A stretch of DNA of 64,000 bases from an uncultured Phascolarctobacterium sp. GTDB lineage: Bacteria > Bacillota > Negativicutes > Acidaminococcales > Acidaminococcaceae. Every line of letters starts with the position of its first letter. Positions within the stretch are counted from its first letter, which is position 1. The translations under genes and the position numbers were made by a program. The notes beneath the pieces were generated by a model that ran no database searches, was not told the origin of the DNA, and saw only the letters and a list, made by a program, of their open reading frames with translations. Location of the stretch: NCBI GenBank assembly GCA_958448515.1, contig CAUDEF010000004.1, positions 69,182 through 133,181 of the forward strand, written 5' to 3'. Positions 1 to 6,593 of the stretch are shown in pieces.

Positions 1-25
1 AAACGCCTCTGTCAGCCCAGCTTTA

Positions 26-51
26 TGTAAGAGTTGCCTTGTTTCCTCTAC
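26..51 (-). repeat. 26-bp leader repeat, copy 1
   Basis: Identical over 26 bp to 1743-1768, which lies in the untranslated leader of the porin gene. On the minus strand the core reads GAGGAAACAAGGCAACTC. Exact conservation inside an otherwise divergent AT-rich leader suggests a shared mRNA leader element or a recent promoter duplication. Confidence 0.75.
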
Positions 52-174
52 AACCACTATGCCAGCAATAAGCCTTTACAAAAGCTTTATCATTTTCTAC
101 ACCGCCAGCATAGCATACTTTGCATATATTTGCAACTTTTTAACAAAATTATCTCACATTTTTTATATTATTTT

Positions 175-228
175 CTGACTGAACAGTCAGTATATCTGAA
201 GTATAGGTTATTATTATCTTATACTGTA
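175..228 (-). promoter_or_regulatory. Candidate promoter with palindromic operator, copy 1
   Basis: The perfect inverted repeat CTGACTG-AA-CAGTCAG occupies 175-190. Reading the minus strand, a TATACT -10 lies at 200-205 and a weak TACAGT -35 at 223-228 with 17-bp spacing, so the palindrome falls at the start site. The same palindrome sits at the same relative place before the porin gene (1829-1844). The form resembles TetR-family operators, which is inference. Confidence 0.5.
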
Positions 229-357
229 TAATTTTATATTATTTATTTTTATTTATATTTTTCTATTTTTATGATTTTTTATATTTTATAGCATAGTTAT
301 TTAAATTATATATTCTTTTTCTAATATCTATAATTAATATTATTACACAATAAATAA

Positions 358-384
358 AAGCAGAGCAGTTAAACTGCTCTGCTT
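358..384 (-). terminator. Intrinsic terminator of the porin gene
   Basis: Long inverted repeat AAGCAGAGCAG / CTGCTCTGCTT with a short TTAAA loop, followed on the minus strand by TTTTATTT. It lies 36 bp past the porin stop codon. Confidence 0.85.
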
Positions 385-419
385 AAAAAACGCTATTACA
401 TTATCAGCTAATCCTAAGA

Positions 420-1664
420 TTAGAAAGTGAAGAGTAATTGAGACCAGATGGTTTGATCTTCAACAGGACCTTCTTTAGCTTCGAGGTCATACCATTCGAT
501 TTGACCAACAATGTTTTTAGCAAAGGTATAGTTAGCAGTTAAGCTGTAACCTTCAAAACCTTCACTAGAAGGACCAAATACTGTCTGATCATCAACCAAT
601 GCATTCATGGTGTGATCAATGTAAGTGCTGTAACCAAGATCATAGTATTTAGCACTCAAGCCCCAAGAACCAACTTGAGAAGCTTTTGCACCTTTGTAGT
701 TAGCAGTTACTACATAACCGTCATCAGCGCCATTGTAGTTATCTTGGTCACCATTCAGGTATAAGAAGCCTAAATTTACATTTTTATCAAAAGCATAAGT
801 AGCCTGACCAGCCCAAATAGTGTCATCAATACCACTTGCACCAACTTCTGCACCGTTAGATTTCAGTCCTAAGTCACTGAAATCATAGTAGCCAGCCATT
901 AATCCGAGTTTACCAATTTTACCACTGAGTTCTGCATAGTAGGTTTCATCTGCATCAACAGTTGTCAAATCGGCGGTATCTTTATTGTCAGCTTTACCAT
1001 AACCAGCAACTAATTTAACGTCTTTGCCATAAGCAACTTGTACACCATCAAAACGATGATCATATACGTTTTTGTCACCTAATTGCAGGTTGTAACGACC
1101 AGCTTGTACTTTTACGCCACCAATTTTACCATTTACGTATGCACGTTGGAAATCAGTATCTTCATCACCATTGTCGTTGTCGAAGTCTTGGATATTTTCC
1201 AGCATGCCGGTATAGGTCCAGTCATCATTTACCTGACCGGTTACCCAGATACGGGAACGCAATTTATTTTCATTACCTTTGCCAGCAACACCATCAACAT
1301 CATGATCTGCATAATGATAACGGATTTCACCGGTGATTTTTACGTTGTCAGCTTTTTCTTCCAGGTTAGCTACGCGAACGCCGAGGGTATCCAGTTCTTC
1401 AGCAAATTCTGCTGCCAGTTTGTCTACGTTAGCACCTTTTGCCATTGCTTTTGCTACGATTTGTGCCATTTCATAGCGGGTCATCAGTTTGTCTCCGCCA
1501 TAGGTTCCGTCAGGGAATCCGTCAACAACGCCAGCTGCTGCCAGTTTGTTTACGCTGTCATATGCCCAGTGGCCAGCCGGTACATCAGAGAACGGGTTTG
1601 CTGCATATGCGGATGCAGTTACACCCAAAGCCATTGCCATTGCGAGTACTAAAGATTTTTTCAT
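420..1664 (-). CDS. ompM: SLH-domain outer membrane porin (OmpM-like)
   Basis: This 414-residue protein has a signal peptide (residues 1-21, cleavage after AYA), then one S-layer homology domain at about 22-80 starting NPFSDVPAGHWAYDSV. A short coiled coil at about 80-105 (LDTLGVRVANLEEKAD) follows, then a beta-strand-rich barrel from about 108 that ends in a C-terminal Phe, as expected for BAM substrates. In Negativicutes, OmpM proteins tether the outer membrane by binding polyamine-modified peptidoglycan with the SLH domain while the barrel forms a general porin. The start is supported by an AGGAGG-type site just upstream. It has its own promoter/operator at 1829-1886 and terminator at 358-384, so it is monocistronic. 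A paralogue is probably encoded left of the window, judged by the duplicated leader. Family assignment is firm; pore specificity is unknown. Confidence 0.93.
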   Translation of the reverse strand: MKKSLVLAMAMALGVTASAYAANPFSDVPAGHWAYDSVNKLAAAGVVDGFPDGTYGGDKLMTRYEMAQIVAKAMAKGANVDKLAAEFAEELDTLGVRVANLEEKADNVKITGEIRYHYADHDVDGVAGKGNENKLRSRIWVTGQVNDDWTYTGMLENIQDFDNDNGDEDTDFQRAYVNGKIGGVKVQAGRYNLQLGDKNVYDHRFDGVQVAYGKDVKLVAGYGKADNKDTADLTTVDADETYYAELSGKIGKLGLMAGYYDFSDLGLKSNGAEVGASGIDDTIWAGQATYAFDKNVNLGFLYLNGDQDNYNGADDGYVVTANYKGAKASQVGSWGLSAKYYDLGYSTYIDHTMNALVDDQTVFGPSSEGFEGYSLTANYTFAKNIVGQIEWYDLEAKEGPVEDQTIWSQLLFTF

Positions 1665-1742
1665 TTCAATTTCCTCCTCTTAGTCTTTAAGAGATATTTA
1701 TTTTACAAAATCCTTAGTGACTGAAAACAACATTCAAAATCC

Positions 1743-1768
1743 TGTAAGAGTTGCCTTGTTTCCTCTAC
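1743..1768 (-). repeat. 26-bp leader repeat, copy 2, in the ompM 5' UTR
   Basis: Identical to 26-51. It lies about 79 bp upstream of the porin start and downstream of the predicted transcription start, so it is part of the mRNA leader. AGAG and CTCT flanks could form a short 4-bp stem around the GAAACAAGGCAA core. Confidence 0.75.
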
Positions 1769-1828
1769 CATTTCAAATGCAGCATCTATCACACCAGATT
1801 TTATAAACGCATCAAATGACTATTCAGT

Positions 1829-1886
1829 CTGACTGTTCAGTCAGCTTTACTGACATTATTATAACTCTCTTTTTTTAAATTAGCAA
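1829..1886 (-). promoter_or_regulatory. ompM promoter with palindromic operator
   Basis: On the minus strand a TTGCTA -35 (1881-1886) and a perfect TATAAT -10 (1858-1863) are 17 bp apart. The palindrome CTGACTG-TT-CAGTCAG at 1829-1844 starts about 14 bp past the -10, a repressor position. A second overlapping half-site (GACT..AGTC) extends it to about 1817. The regulator is not in the window. Confidence 0.75.
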
Positions 1887-2148
1887 GTATTTATTATATT
1901 TAATTTTAATTTAATTTTATTTGTACAATTTTTGTTAAAATTTATTACTAAATTTGTAAGTTTCACAGATAAGATCTATCAAAACTAAAAAATTTATTTT
2001 AGACATTCTAAGCAGCAGATTTTTCATTGCATTAAAATATGAATGATAAATTTTTGTTATTTTATATATCTAATTTCTATGTTAATACCTGTAATATCTG
2101 TATTTATTTTTACTGTTACTGATTTTAACTAAAATAAAACTATTAACC
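1887..2148. other. AT-rich intergenic spacer
   Basis: Between the porin promoter and the tRNA promoter. No reading frame, hairpin or repeat that I can support. Confidence 0.6.
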
Positions 2149-2177
2149 TTGACTATTGCAAAGATTTTGGGTATAAT
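2149..2177 (+). promoter_or_regulatory. Promoter of the tRNA-Ser pair
   Basis: TTGACT (2149-2154), a 17-bp spacer, then TATAAT (2172-2177), 12 bp before the first tRNA. Near-consensus vegetative promoter. Confidence 0.85.
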
Positions 2178-2189
2178 TTTATGGTATCT

Positions 2190-2277
2190 GGAGAGGTGGT
2201 CGAGTGGTTTAAGGCTCTAGTCTTGAAAACTAGCGAGGTGCAAGCCTCCGTGGGTTCGAATCCCACCCTCTCCGCCA
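2190..2277 (+). tRNA. tRNA-Ser (anticodon TGA)
   Basis: The acceptor stem GGAGAGG pairs with CCTCTCC and the 3' CCA is encoded. The anticodon arm CTAGT-CTTGAAA-ACTAG presents TGA. A long variable arm (class II) and a GGTTCGAATCC T-arm are present. At 88 nt it decodes UCA/UCN serine codons. Confidence 0.97.
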
Positions 2278-2289
2278 TGAAAAAAGTTG

Positions 2290-2318
2290 TTGCATTTTTA
2301 AAATTAATAGTGTATAAT
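2290..2318 (+). promoter_or_regulatory. Possible separate promoter of the second tRNA-Ser
   Basis: TTGCAT (2290-2295) and TATAAT (2313-2318) with a 17-bp spacer lie between the two tRNA genes. The pair may therefore be transcribed both together and separately. Confidence 0.55.
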
Positions 2319-2333
2319 TACCTAGTAAGTTAT

Positions 2334-2425
2334 GGAGTGGTACTCAAGCTGGCTGAAGAGGACGGTTTGCTAAATCGTTAGGCGGGTTAAACCGCGCCAG
2401 GGTTCGAATCCCTGCCACTCCGCCA
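2334..2425 (+). tRNA. tRNA-Ser (anticodon GCT)
   Basis: GGAGTGG pairs with CCACTCC, CCA is encoded, and the anticodon arm ACGGT-TTGCTAA-ATCGT gives GCT. Class II variable arm, 92 nt. It decodes AGC/AGU. Confidence 0.97.
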
Positions 2426-2439
2426 CAATCAAAGGTTCT

Positions 2440-2474
2440 GAGCTTTCAGGAAATTTCCTGAAAGCTCTTTTTTT
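2440..2474 (+). terminator. Terminator of the tRNA-Ser operon
   Basis: GAGCTTTCAGG / CCTGAAAGCTC stem with an AAATTT loop, followed by seven T residues. Confidence 0.92.
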
Positions 2475-2480
2475 ATGTCC

Positions 2481-2502
2481 AGGTGGACAATTAGGTGGAC
2501 AA
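2481..2502. repeat. Two direct AGGTGGACAA repeats, candidate integrase arm sites
   Basis: AGGTGGACAA occurs at 2481-2490 and 2493-2502, a 12-bp period. Tandem short repeats like this beside a tyrosine integrase locus often bind the integrase N-terminal domain or the excisionase. They lie between the tRNA terminator and the integrative element, so function is inference. Confidence 0.45.
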
Positions 2503-2551
2503 TAACAAAAAAATAAAAAAATATAACGCAAATATAGCAATAAAAAAATTA

Positions 2552-2579
2552 CCGTAAGGCTTCACGCCTTACGGTTTTT
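2552..2579. terminator. Bidirectional terminator after the MazF-like gene
   Basis: CCGTAAGGC-TTCAC-GCCTTACGG with T5 on the plus strand and a run of seven T residues on the minus strand. It starts 2 bp past the MazF-like stop. One arm plus the loop (2560-2578) is repeated exactly at 6554-6572. Confidence 0.88.
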
Positions 2580-2580
2580 C

Positions 2581-2916
2581 TCACTTCTCTTTAATTAACA
2601 AAATTCTAATATTCATAATGTCTAAAGGATGTAATCTCCCTATTTTATGGCACATATCATTATCATACAACTTAATCTTTTTTGATATTCTTACTGTTGA
2701 TGGCTTATTTAATCCAGCATCCTGCCATCTTATAAGTTGATACTCTCCATAGTAATTATTTCTCGGAGGAGCAGATGTAACCTTTAAAGATAGTAAATAA
2801 GCCTTTTTATCTTCCAGAATTACAACTGGTCTATTTTTTACAATACTTGGATCATCCTCAAACTTAACTTTTGCATACCATATCTCCCATGGCCTACAAT
2901 TAATGCTCATCATCAT
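2581..2916 (-). CDS. MazF/PemK-like toxin (putative)
   Basis: At 111 residues this matches the size of MazF-type ribonuclease toxins. It has the N-terminal pattern GEIW-like WEIWYAKVKF, a KNRPVVIL strand that matches the family's RPVLI segment, and a later LNKPSTVRISKKI stretch that matches the conserved Lys-Pro-Ser turn. MazF toxins cleave mRNA at short motifs. The gene overlaps the end of the upstream Panacea gene by 17 bp, so the two are translationally coupled, as in toxin-antitoxin operons. The start is one of three tandem ATG codons; the third has the best spacing from the AAGG site. It is followed at once by a strong terminator. The family match is moderate and toxicity is inferred. 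Confidence 0.75.
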   Translation of the reverse strand: MMMSINCRPWEIWYAKVKFEDDPSIVKNRPVVILEDKKAYLLSLKVTSAPPRNNYYGEYQLIRWQDAGLNKPSTVRISKKIKLYDNDMCHKIGRLHPLDIMNIRILLIKEK

Positions 2917-3445
2917 ATTCCTTTGGCAGTACTAAAAATCCATCTTCATCTCTATAGCCAACAAAATCATCTTCTTTTACATCAACCGAAAATTTGGGAA
3001 GCGGAACTAGAGCTGAGAAGTACTCTTTAATTAAATCATTTGGTATTACATTATTTCTGTGATCTACATATACTTTCGCCCAGGGAGATCCCGCTTTATG
3101 AGTTATATTGACTAACGCCGGTGCTGTATACTGTCCATATTGCATGGCAACATCCATGAGCAATTCCAGTTCATCATCAGTAAACTTATCTGGAGTGTAA
3201 TCACCCATAACTGCCTCGATGTTATTTTTGCCGCATGGCTTAAAAGCATTATAGACAGAAGGAATAACCGGTCCATATGTCCATGCCTGAATGTCTTCTT
3301 CAAATAAACTTTTATTCAGTCTTACTAAGCTCCAAGCCTGAGCAAAGTATACTAATTTATTAACTTTCATATTAGTGATCAGATCTTCTTCAAAAGAATT
3401 AGATAGTTCTATAAAAAAGTTAGCAATATCAATAGCTTTTAACAT
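2900..3445 (-). CDS. Panacea-domain (DUF4065, SocA/GepA-like) antitoxin
   Basis: This 181-residue protein shows the Panacea hallmark near residues 28-40 (NKLVYFAQAWSL) and again at about 52-66 (DIQAWTYGPVIPSVY). Panacea domains are promiscuous antitoxin modules that neutralise unrelated toxins encoded next to them. Here the partner is the overlapping MazF-like gene, in antitoxin-toxin order. The start is fixed by GAAGGAGG seven bases upstream. A near-consensus promoter (3530-3558) and a leader hairpin (3471-3500) precede it. A decayed fragment of a homologous gene lies at 10990-11097. The domain call is firm; antitoxin function is inferred from family and context. Confidence 0.85.
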   Translation of the reverse strand: MLKAIDIANFFIELSNSFEEDLITNMKVNKLVYFAQAWSLVRLNKSLFEEDIQAWTYGPVIPSVYNAFKPCGKNNIEAVMGDYTPDKFTDDELELLMDVAMQYGQYTAPALVNITHKAGSPWAKVYVDHRNNVIPNDLIKEYFSALVPLPKFSVDVKEDDFVGYRDEDGFLVLPKEYDDEH

Positions 3446-3470
3446 ATCAAAACCTCCTTCTTTATAAGAA

Positions 3471-3500
3471 TAGCCCTACTTTAAAAATTAAAGCGGGCTA
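3471..3500 (-). promoter_or_regulatory. Leader hairpin of the Panacea/MazF operon
   Basis: TAGCCC-TA-CTTTAA pairs with TTAAAG-C-GGGCTA around an AAA loop, between the promoter and the ribosome binding site. The fossil copy at 11101-11135 keeps the same hairpin as a perfect stem, so the structure appears conserved across copies. It could be an attenuator or an autoregulatory RNA site. Confidence 0.6.
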
Positions 3501-3529
3501 ATGCAAACATAAGTTTTTATTTCATTTTT

Positions 3530-3558
3530 ATTATACAAATTTTTAAAATCAGCGTCAA
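3530..3558 (-). promoter_or_regulatory. Promoter of the Panacea/MazF operon
   Basis: On the minus strand: TTGACG (3553-3558), a 17-bp spacer, and perfect TATAAT (3530-3535). It begins right after the integrase stop codon. Confidence 0.85.
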
Positions 3559-3562
3559 GATT

Positions 3563-4723
3563 TTATAATATTCCATTCAAAGCTTCTACAGCCTGCTCCT
3601 GCATGGTACGCATTACATGAGAATATGTATCAAGGGTGATTCTACAGCTGCTATGGCCCAGACGCTCGCTGACAACTTTTACATTGATTCCTGCTTCCAG
3701 CAGCCATGTAGCATGAGTATGCCGCAGATCGTGTATTCGTACACTTCTGCTTAATCCAGCCTCTTTCAATATTTCTTTATACTGATGAGCTGAAAAAGAA
3801 CTAGGACTGCGAGGCTGCCCCTCAGCATTTGCCAGCACCCAGCTGTACTGCTGATAATTACTTCCATGCCTCAGATCCTGCACCTTCTGCCATAAACGAT
3901 ACCGCTTTAATGCTGCACATACAAAGTCAGGCAGTAGTATAGTCCGGCGACTGCTACGCGTCTTGGCTGAATTTTGAATATGAATGCCTTTAGCAGTAGT
4001 TACGACAATCTTACCTACACGCAGCTGCTTTCCAGCTAAGTCGATATTGACCCATTCCATTCCGTAAATTTCAGAAATACGCATCCCCGTTCCTAAAGCA
4101 AGCACAATTACAAGCCATGCAGGACGCCCGTATCGAAGGGCAGTATTTATAAGCTTATGCCCTTCCTCATGTGACAGTACATGTATTTCCGGTGGCTCAG
4201 TCTTTAAAGCCTTTGTTTTATCTGCAGGATTTTTTTCAATAATGCCAGAATCTATAGCTACATTTAATGCGGCGATAAGCATTCGACGAGTTGCATTAAT
4301 ACTTCGCGGTGCCAGTCCCTGCTGATTCATACCGCCATTAATAAGCAGCATATTAAAATGTCGCTGTAATTCTACCGCCGATAATTGCCGCAAAAATACC
4401 TTAGAAATTGCATAAGGTAAAATATTTTTATTTATCAGGCTTTGATAGCGTTCATAAGTTTTGATTTTTATCGAATTAAGCTGATACTCATTCAACCACT
4501 TTAGCAGCCAAGTTCCCAATGTGACTACACCTTCGTTATCAGCATTGCCTTCTAATTTTTCTAAAAATGTTTTTGCCTTTGCTTTGGCTTCCTTAGCCGT
4601 CTTAGTACTGGTAAATAATTTACGCTTAGAGTCACCATTTTTATCTCTATAAGTAATTTTATATTCATATCTTTTTCTACTTTCATTGTAGGTAATACTG
4701 CCTTCTCCGTTACTACGACGCAT
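3563..4723 (-). CDS. int: Tyrosine site-specific recombinase (integrase)
   Basis: A 386-residue phage/ICE-type integrase. The N-terminal arm-binding domain is about residues 1-60, the core-binding SAM-like domain about 65-165, and the catalytic domain about 180-386. The catalytic set is complete: Arg215 (GTGMRISE), probably Lys254, His331-x-x-Arg334 (HDLRHTHAT), His357 (LGHSS) and nucleophile Tyr367 (DTYSHV). Such enzymes integrate and excise elements at short att cores. GGAGG sits upstream of the ATG, and the terminator of the preceding HipA-like gene lies just before it. It appears intact, so the element may still be mobile. A diverged integrase C-terminus (about 11 codons) survives near 11190-11224. 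Confidence 0.93.
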   Translation of the reverse strand: MRRSNGEGSITYNESRKRYEYKITYRDKNGDSKRKLFTSTKTAKEAKAKAKTFLEKLEGNADNEGVVTLGTWLLKWLNEYQLNSIKIKTYERYQSLINKNILPYAISKVFLRQLSAVELQRHFNMLLINGGMNQQGLAPRSINATRRMLIAALNVAIDSGIIEKNPADKTKALKTEPPEIHVLSHEEGHKLINTALRYGRPAWLVIVLALGTGMRISEIYGMEWVNIDLAGKQLRVGKIVVTTAKGIHIQNSAKTRSSRRTILLPDFVCAALKRYRLWQKVQDLRHGSNYQQYSWVLANAEGQPRSPSSFSAHQYKEILKEAGLSRSVRIHDLRHTHATWLLEAGINVKVVSERLGHSSCRITLDTYSHVMRTMQEQAVEALNGIL

Positions 4724-4740
4724 TCTTTTACCTCCATAAT

Positions 4741-4767
4741 AAAAAGCAGGCAGATTGCCTGCTTTTT
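4741..4767 (-). terminator. Terminator between the HipA-like gene and integrase
   Basis: AAAAAGCAGGCA-GAT-TGCCTGCTTTTT, a perfect 12-bp stem with T tails on both strands. Confidence 0.9.
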
Positions 4768-4814
4768 ATCTTTCTTTACTTTCTTTACGTGTTATTAATT
4801 TACATAAATTAGGA

Positions 4815-4958
4815 TCATTCTTTAAAATTCGTATAGTTTTTTATTTTAAGCTTTTTCCCAGATGGAGAACCTGGTAATTGAGAAAGCAAATCTTTTTGTA
4901 TTTTATCTAACGGTTTGGAGTCTAATAAATCTTCTTTAGTTTTATTAACGATAAAGGC
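4815..4958 (-). other. In-frame coding-like extension past the HipA-like stop codon
   Basis: After the TAA at 4959-4961 the same frame continues for 47 sense codons to a TGA at 4815-4817. It includes DLLDSKPLDKIQKDLLSQL and SPSGKKLKIKNY, which read like real protein rather than random AT-rich sequence. This suggests the TAA is a recent nonsense mutation, or that the ancestral protein was 47 residues longer. Confidence 0.45.
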
Positions 4959-6212
4959 TTATTCTTTTTCGTCAATAGCAATCTTTTTCTGATGATATAG
5001 TTCAATAGTTCGAGAAGCTCTATCTTGAATAAATTTAGACATAGCAGATAAAGTTTCATCAGAAATATTATAATGTGGATGTTTTTTAAACTCAAATTGC
5101 AATAATTTACGCAGATTAGGTAAATGGCGTTTTTGCACAAAGATTTGAGCTTGCGCATCTAAAGTAAAGTACCTGCATCTGAGCGTTTTGATATATTCAG
5201 GCAAATTCTCTTTTTTCAAATCACTGACTGCAGCACCATAAAACAAGGAAAAGCCGTTATCAAAGAGAGGCGCTGGCCGGAGATATTTACCGGTATTATT
5301 ATCGATAATCATACCGAAATTACCTAAATGCCTATCCTTGTTTGCAATAAGGCTATCAAATAACATCATATCAGCGTATTTGTCAGCGCCAAATAAGTCT
5401 GAAATTTGTTTTTGTATAGATAGTTTTACTATATTTGAACTTTCTACATCAATACCATTTTCTTTGAAGAAAGTGGCAGCTTCTACAAAACCTTCATCTG
5501 CAGAAGTAAATAGTTTACATAAGCATACGATTTCCTTGCTTCCGTCTCTGTGATGGAATTCTTCAAGATCATAGTTTATGTGTTCAAAGCCCATAACTTC
5601 TGCTACTTGTGCAGCGTAAAACTCGTCAGTTGCCTGACTGCGTCCGTCAGGACGTGGAGCAAAATCATCACCTTTTATTAAATAAATTCCATCTTCTCTG
5701 TTAGACCAACATTTCTTTAACGCGCCGCTTGACGTAACTTCCGGAGAGGTGAAAAGGCCACTTACTTTTGTACTGTAACCTGTAAAAGCTACCATAGAAA
5801 GGCTTTTATCAAATGGATTATCATATAAATTATAATCTTCCCATTTATGGTCGATATCGTCTCTCGTAATCCAGTAAGCATCATTTAAAGAAAGAGCATG
5901 GGATACATCTACGTATCTCATTGGATTAGAGTCGTCATCAAATGCTGAAAGTATTTTCTCAACAAATTGTCGGTTTTTGGGAGCTTTTCTGCGATTGATC
6001 CATTTTTCTAAAGATTCATCGGTTAGATTTTCTGATAAATTTTTAGGCAAAAGAGCAGAGTTTTGCTGATATATTTTGTCTATATGAATTGAATATACTT
6101 TGTTAGTTACTCCGAATTCTTTTTCTTCATATTCAAATAAAGAAAAGGAGATTAAGGGAATATCTTTTGATCGTAGAGTATATTTAGTTGTATTAGTACT
6201 TCTTACGTCCAT
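4959..6212 (-). CDS. HipA-like serine/threonine kinase
   Basis: At 417 residues it carries the HipA-C kinase signature: an ATP-binding Lys near residue 180 (YLIKGDD), the catalytic loop NKDRHLGNFG at 291-300 (Asp293, Asn298), and the metal-binding LFDNG at 317-320 (Asp318). The N-terminal third lacks the classical HipA fold I can recognise. It contains SLNDAYWITRDD and a W-x-x-Y-NLYDNPF stretch typical of HipA-like kinases carried on phages and integrative elements. HipA kinases phosphorylate glutamyl-tRNA synthetase or other targets, but the substrate here is unknown. No HipB antitoxin precedes it. GGAGAT precedes the ATG. The frame seems to continue past the stop, so it may be slightly truncated. 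Confidence 0.82.
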   Translation of the reverse strand: MDVRSTNTTKYTLRSKDIPLISFSLFEYEEKEFGVTNKVYSIHIDKIYQQNSALLPKNLSENLTDESLEKWINRRKAPKNRQFVEKILSAFDDDSNPMRYVDVSHALSLNDAYWITRDDIDHKWEDYNLYDNPFDKSLSMVAFTGYSTKVSGLFTSPEVTSSGALKKCWSNREDGIYLIKGDDFAPRPDGRSQATDEFYAAQVAEVMGFEHINYDLEEFHHRDGSKEIVCLCKLFTSADEGFVEAATFFKENGIDVESSNIVKLSIQKQISDLFGADKYADMMLFDSLIANKDRHLGNFGMIIDNNTGKYLRPAPLFDNGFSLFYGAAVSDLKKENLPEYIKTLRCRYFTLDAQAQIFVQKRHLPNLRKLLQFEFKKHPHYNISDETLSAMSKFIQDRASRTIELYHQKKIAIDEKE

Positions 6213-6243
6213 TTTATATCTCCTTTATCTTAGCCTTACGTTT

Positions 6244-6252
6244 ATTATACCA
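6244..6252 (-). promoter_or_regulatory. Extended -10 promoter of the HipA-like gene
   Basis: On the minus strand TGGTATAAT, an extended -10 (TATAAT at 6244-6249), lies about 32 bp before the start codon. No clear -35 is seen. Confidence 0.5.
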
Positions 6253-6421
6253 TGTTTAAATATAGTATTATATAATGTCTGATAGTTATAATATCTATAT
6301 TTTGTAATTTATACCTTCTGAAATACTTAAAACAAATTTTAACCTTATCAAACTATAAAAATATTATATCCATTACTTCCTTATGTTCGGTGATAATACC
6401 AGGTTCTATCTTTAATAAAAG

Positions 6422-6490
6422 GATTCAGGCAAAAACAAAATGGATGCCTCTTGTAAAATACAGAGAAGCATCCATGTGTTTGCCTGATTC
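6422..6490. repeat. Long imperfect inverted repeat
   Basis: The arm at 6422-6450 (starts GATTCAGGCAAA, contains ATGGATGC) pairs with the arm at 6462-6490 (ends TTTGCCTGATTC). The loop is about 11 nt and there are a few mismatches. On the minus strand CTTTTATT follows, so it could act as a terminator. It lies between the HipA promoter and the IS tip. The rest of 6250-6533 shows no gene. Confidence 0.65.
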
Positions 6491-6533
6491 ACAGATTAAT
6501 ATGTCCAGAATTCTTGGTATATATCATTTATCT

Positions 6534-6553
6534 AACTTTTGGGGTGCAGTTCA
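6534..6553 (-). mobile_element. Isolated tip of an IS3-type element
   Basis: TGAACTGCACCCCAAAAGTT on the minus strand is identical over 20 bp to the IS tip at 63946-63965. No transposase follows, so this is a remnant. Outside it, 6554-6568 is the left arm and loop of a terminator that has lost its right arm after one base. Confidence 0.7.
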
Positions 6554-6593
6554 CTTCACGCCTTACGGTTTTATTTCAACTGTCTGTCAAAAA

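Larger units (their letters stand above)
1..357. other. Left-edge intergenic region, probable 5' region of a gene lying left of the window
   Basis: No convincing gene is seen. The stretch is very AT-rich. It holds a copy of a 26-bp sequence also found in the ompM leader and a copy, in inverted form, of the same 16-bp palindrome. Both are arranged as in front of the porin gene, so a minus-strand gene probably starts just left of position 1. The short plus-strand reading frame at 34-231 has no ribosome binding site or recognisable content. Confidence 0.55.
2560..6572. mobile_element. Small integrative element with toxin-antitoxin genes
   Basis: The segment holds a tyrosine integrase, a Panacea/MazF-like pair and a HipA-like kinase, all on the minus strand. 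It is bounded by a 19-bp direct repeat CTTCACGCCTTACGGTTTT at 2560-2578 and 6554-6572. The right copy is half of what looks like the intrinsic terminator of the BMP-family gene. The simplest reading is site-specific integration into that terminator, with the repeat as attachment core. An IS tip (6534-6553) sits exactly at the right junction, which complicates the boundary. An alternative left end near tRNA-Ser cannot be excluded. No structural or conjugation genes are present, so it would need help to transfer. Confidence 0.55.

Noticed and set aside
34..231. 65-codon open frame at the left edge
   Set aside because: Spans the leader repeat and operator; no ribosome site; looks like regulatory DNA.
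1083..1652. 189-codon plus-strand open frame opposite the porin
   Set aside because: Shadow frame; the minus-strand product has a signal peptide, an SLH domain and a barrel end.
2181..2381. 66-codon open frame across both tRNA genes
   Set aside because: Overlaps two certain tRNA genes and their promoter.
2334..2425. tRNA-Ser(GCT) 3' end as attachment site of the element
   Set aside because: Attractive because an integrase is near, but I find no second copy of the tRNA 3' end within the window, while the 19-bp repeat does occur twice. Kept only as an alternative.
4922..5158. 78-codon minus-strand open frame inside the HipA-like gene
   Set aside because: Different frame from the kinase, low complexity (Leu/Lys/Ile), no domain.
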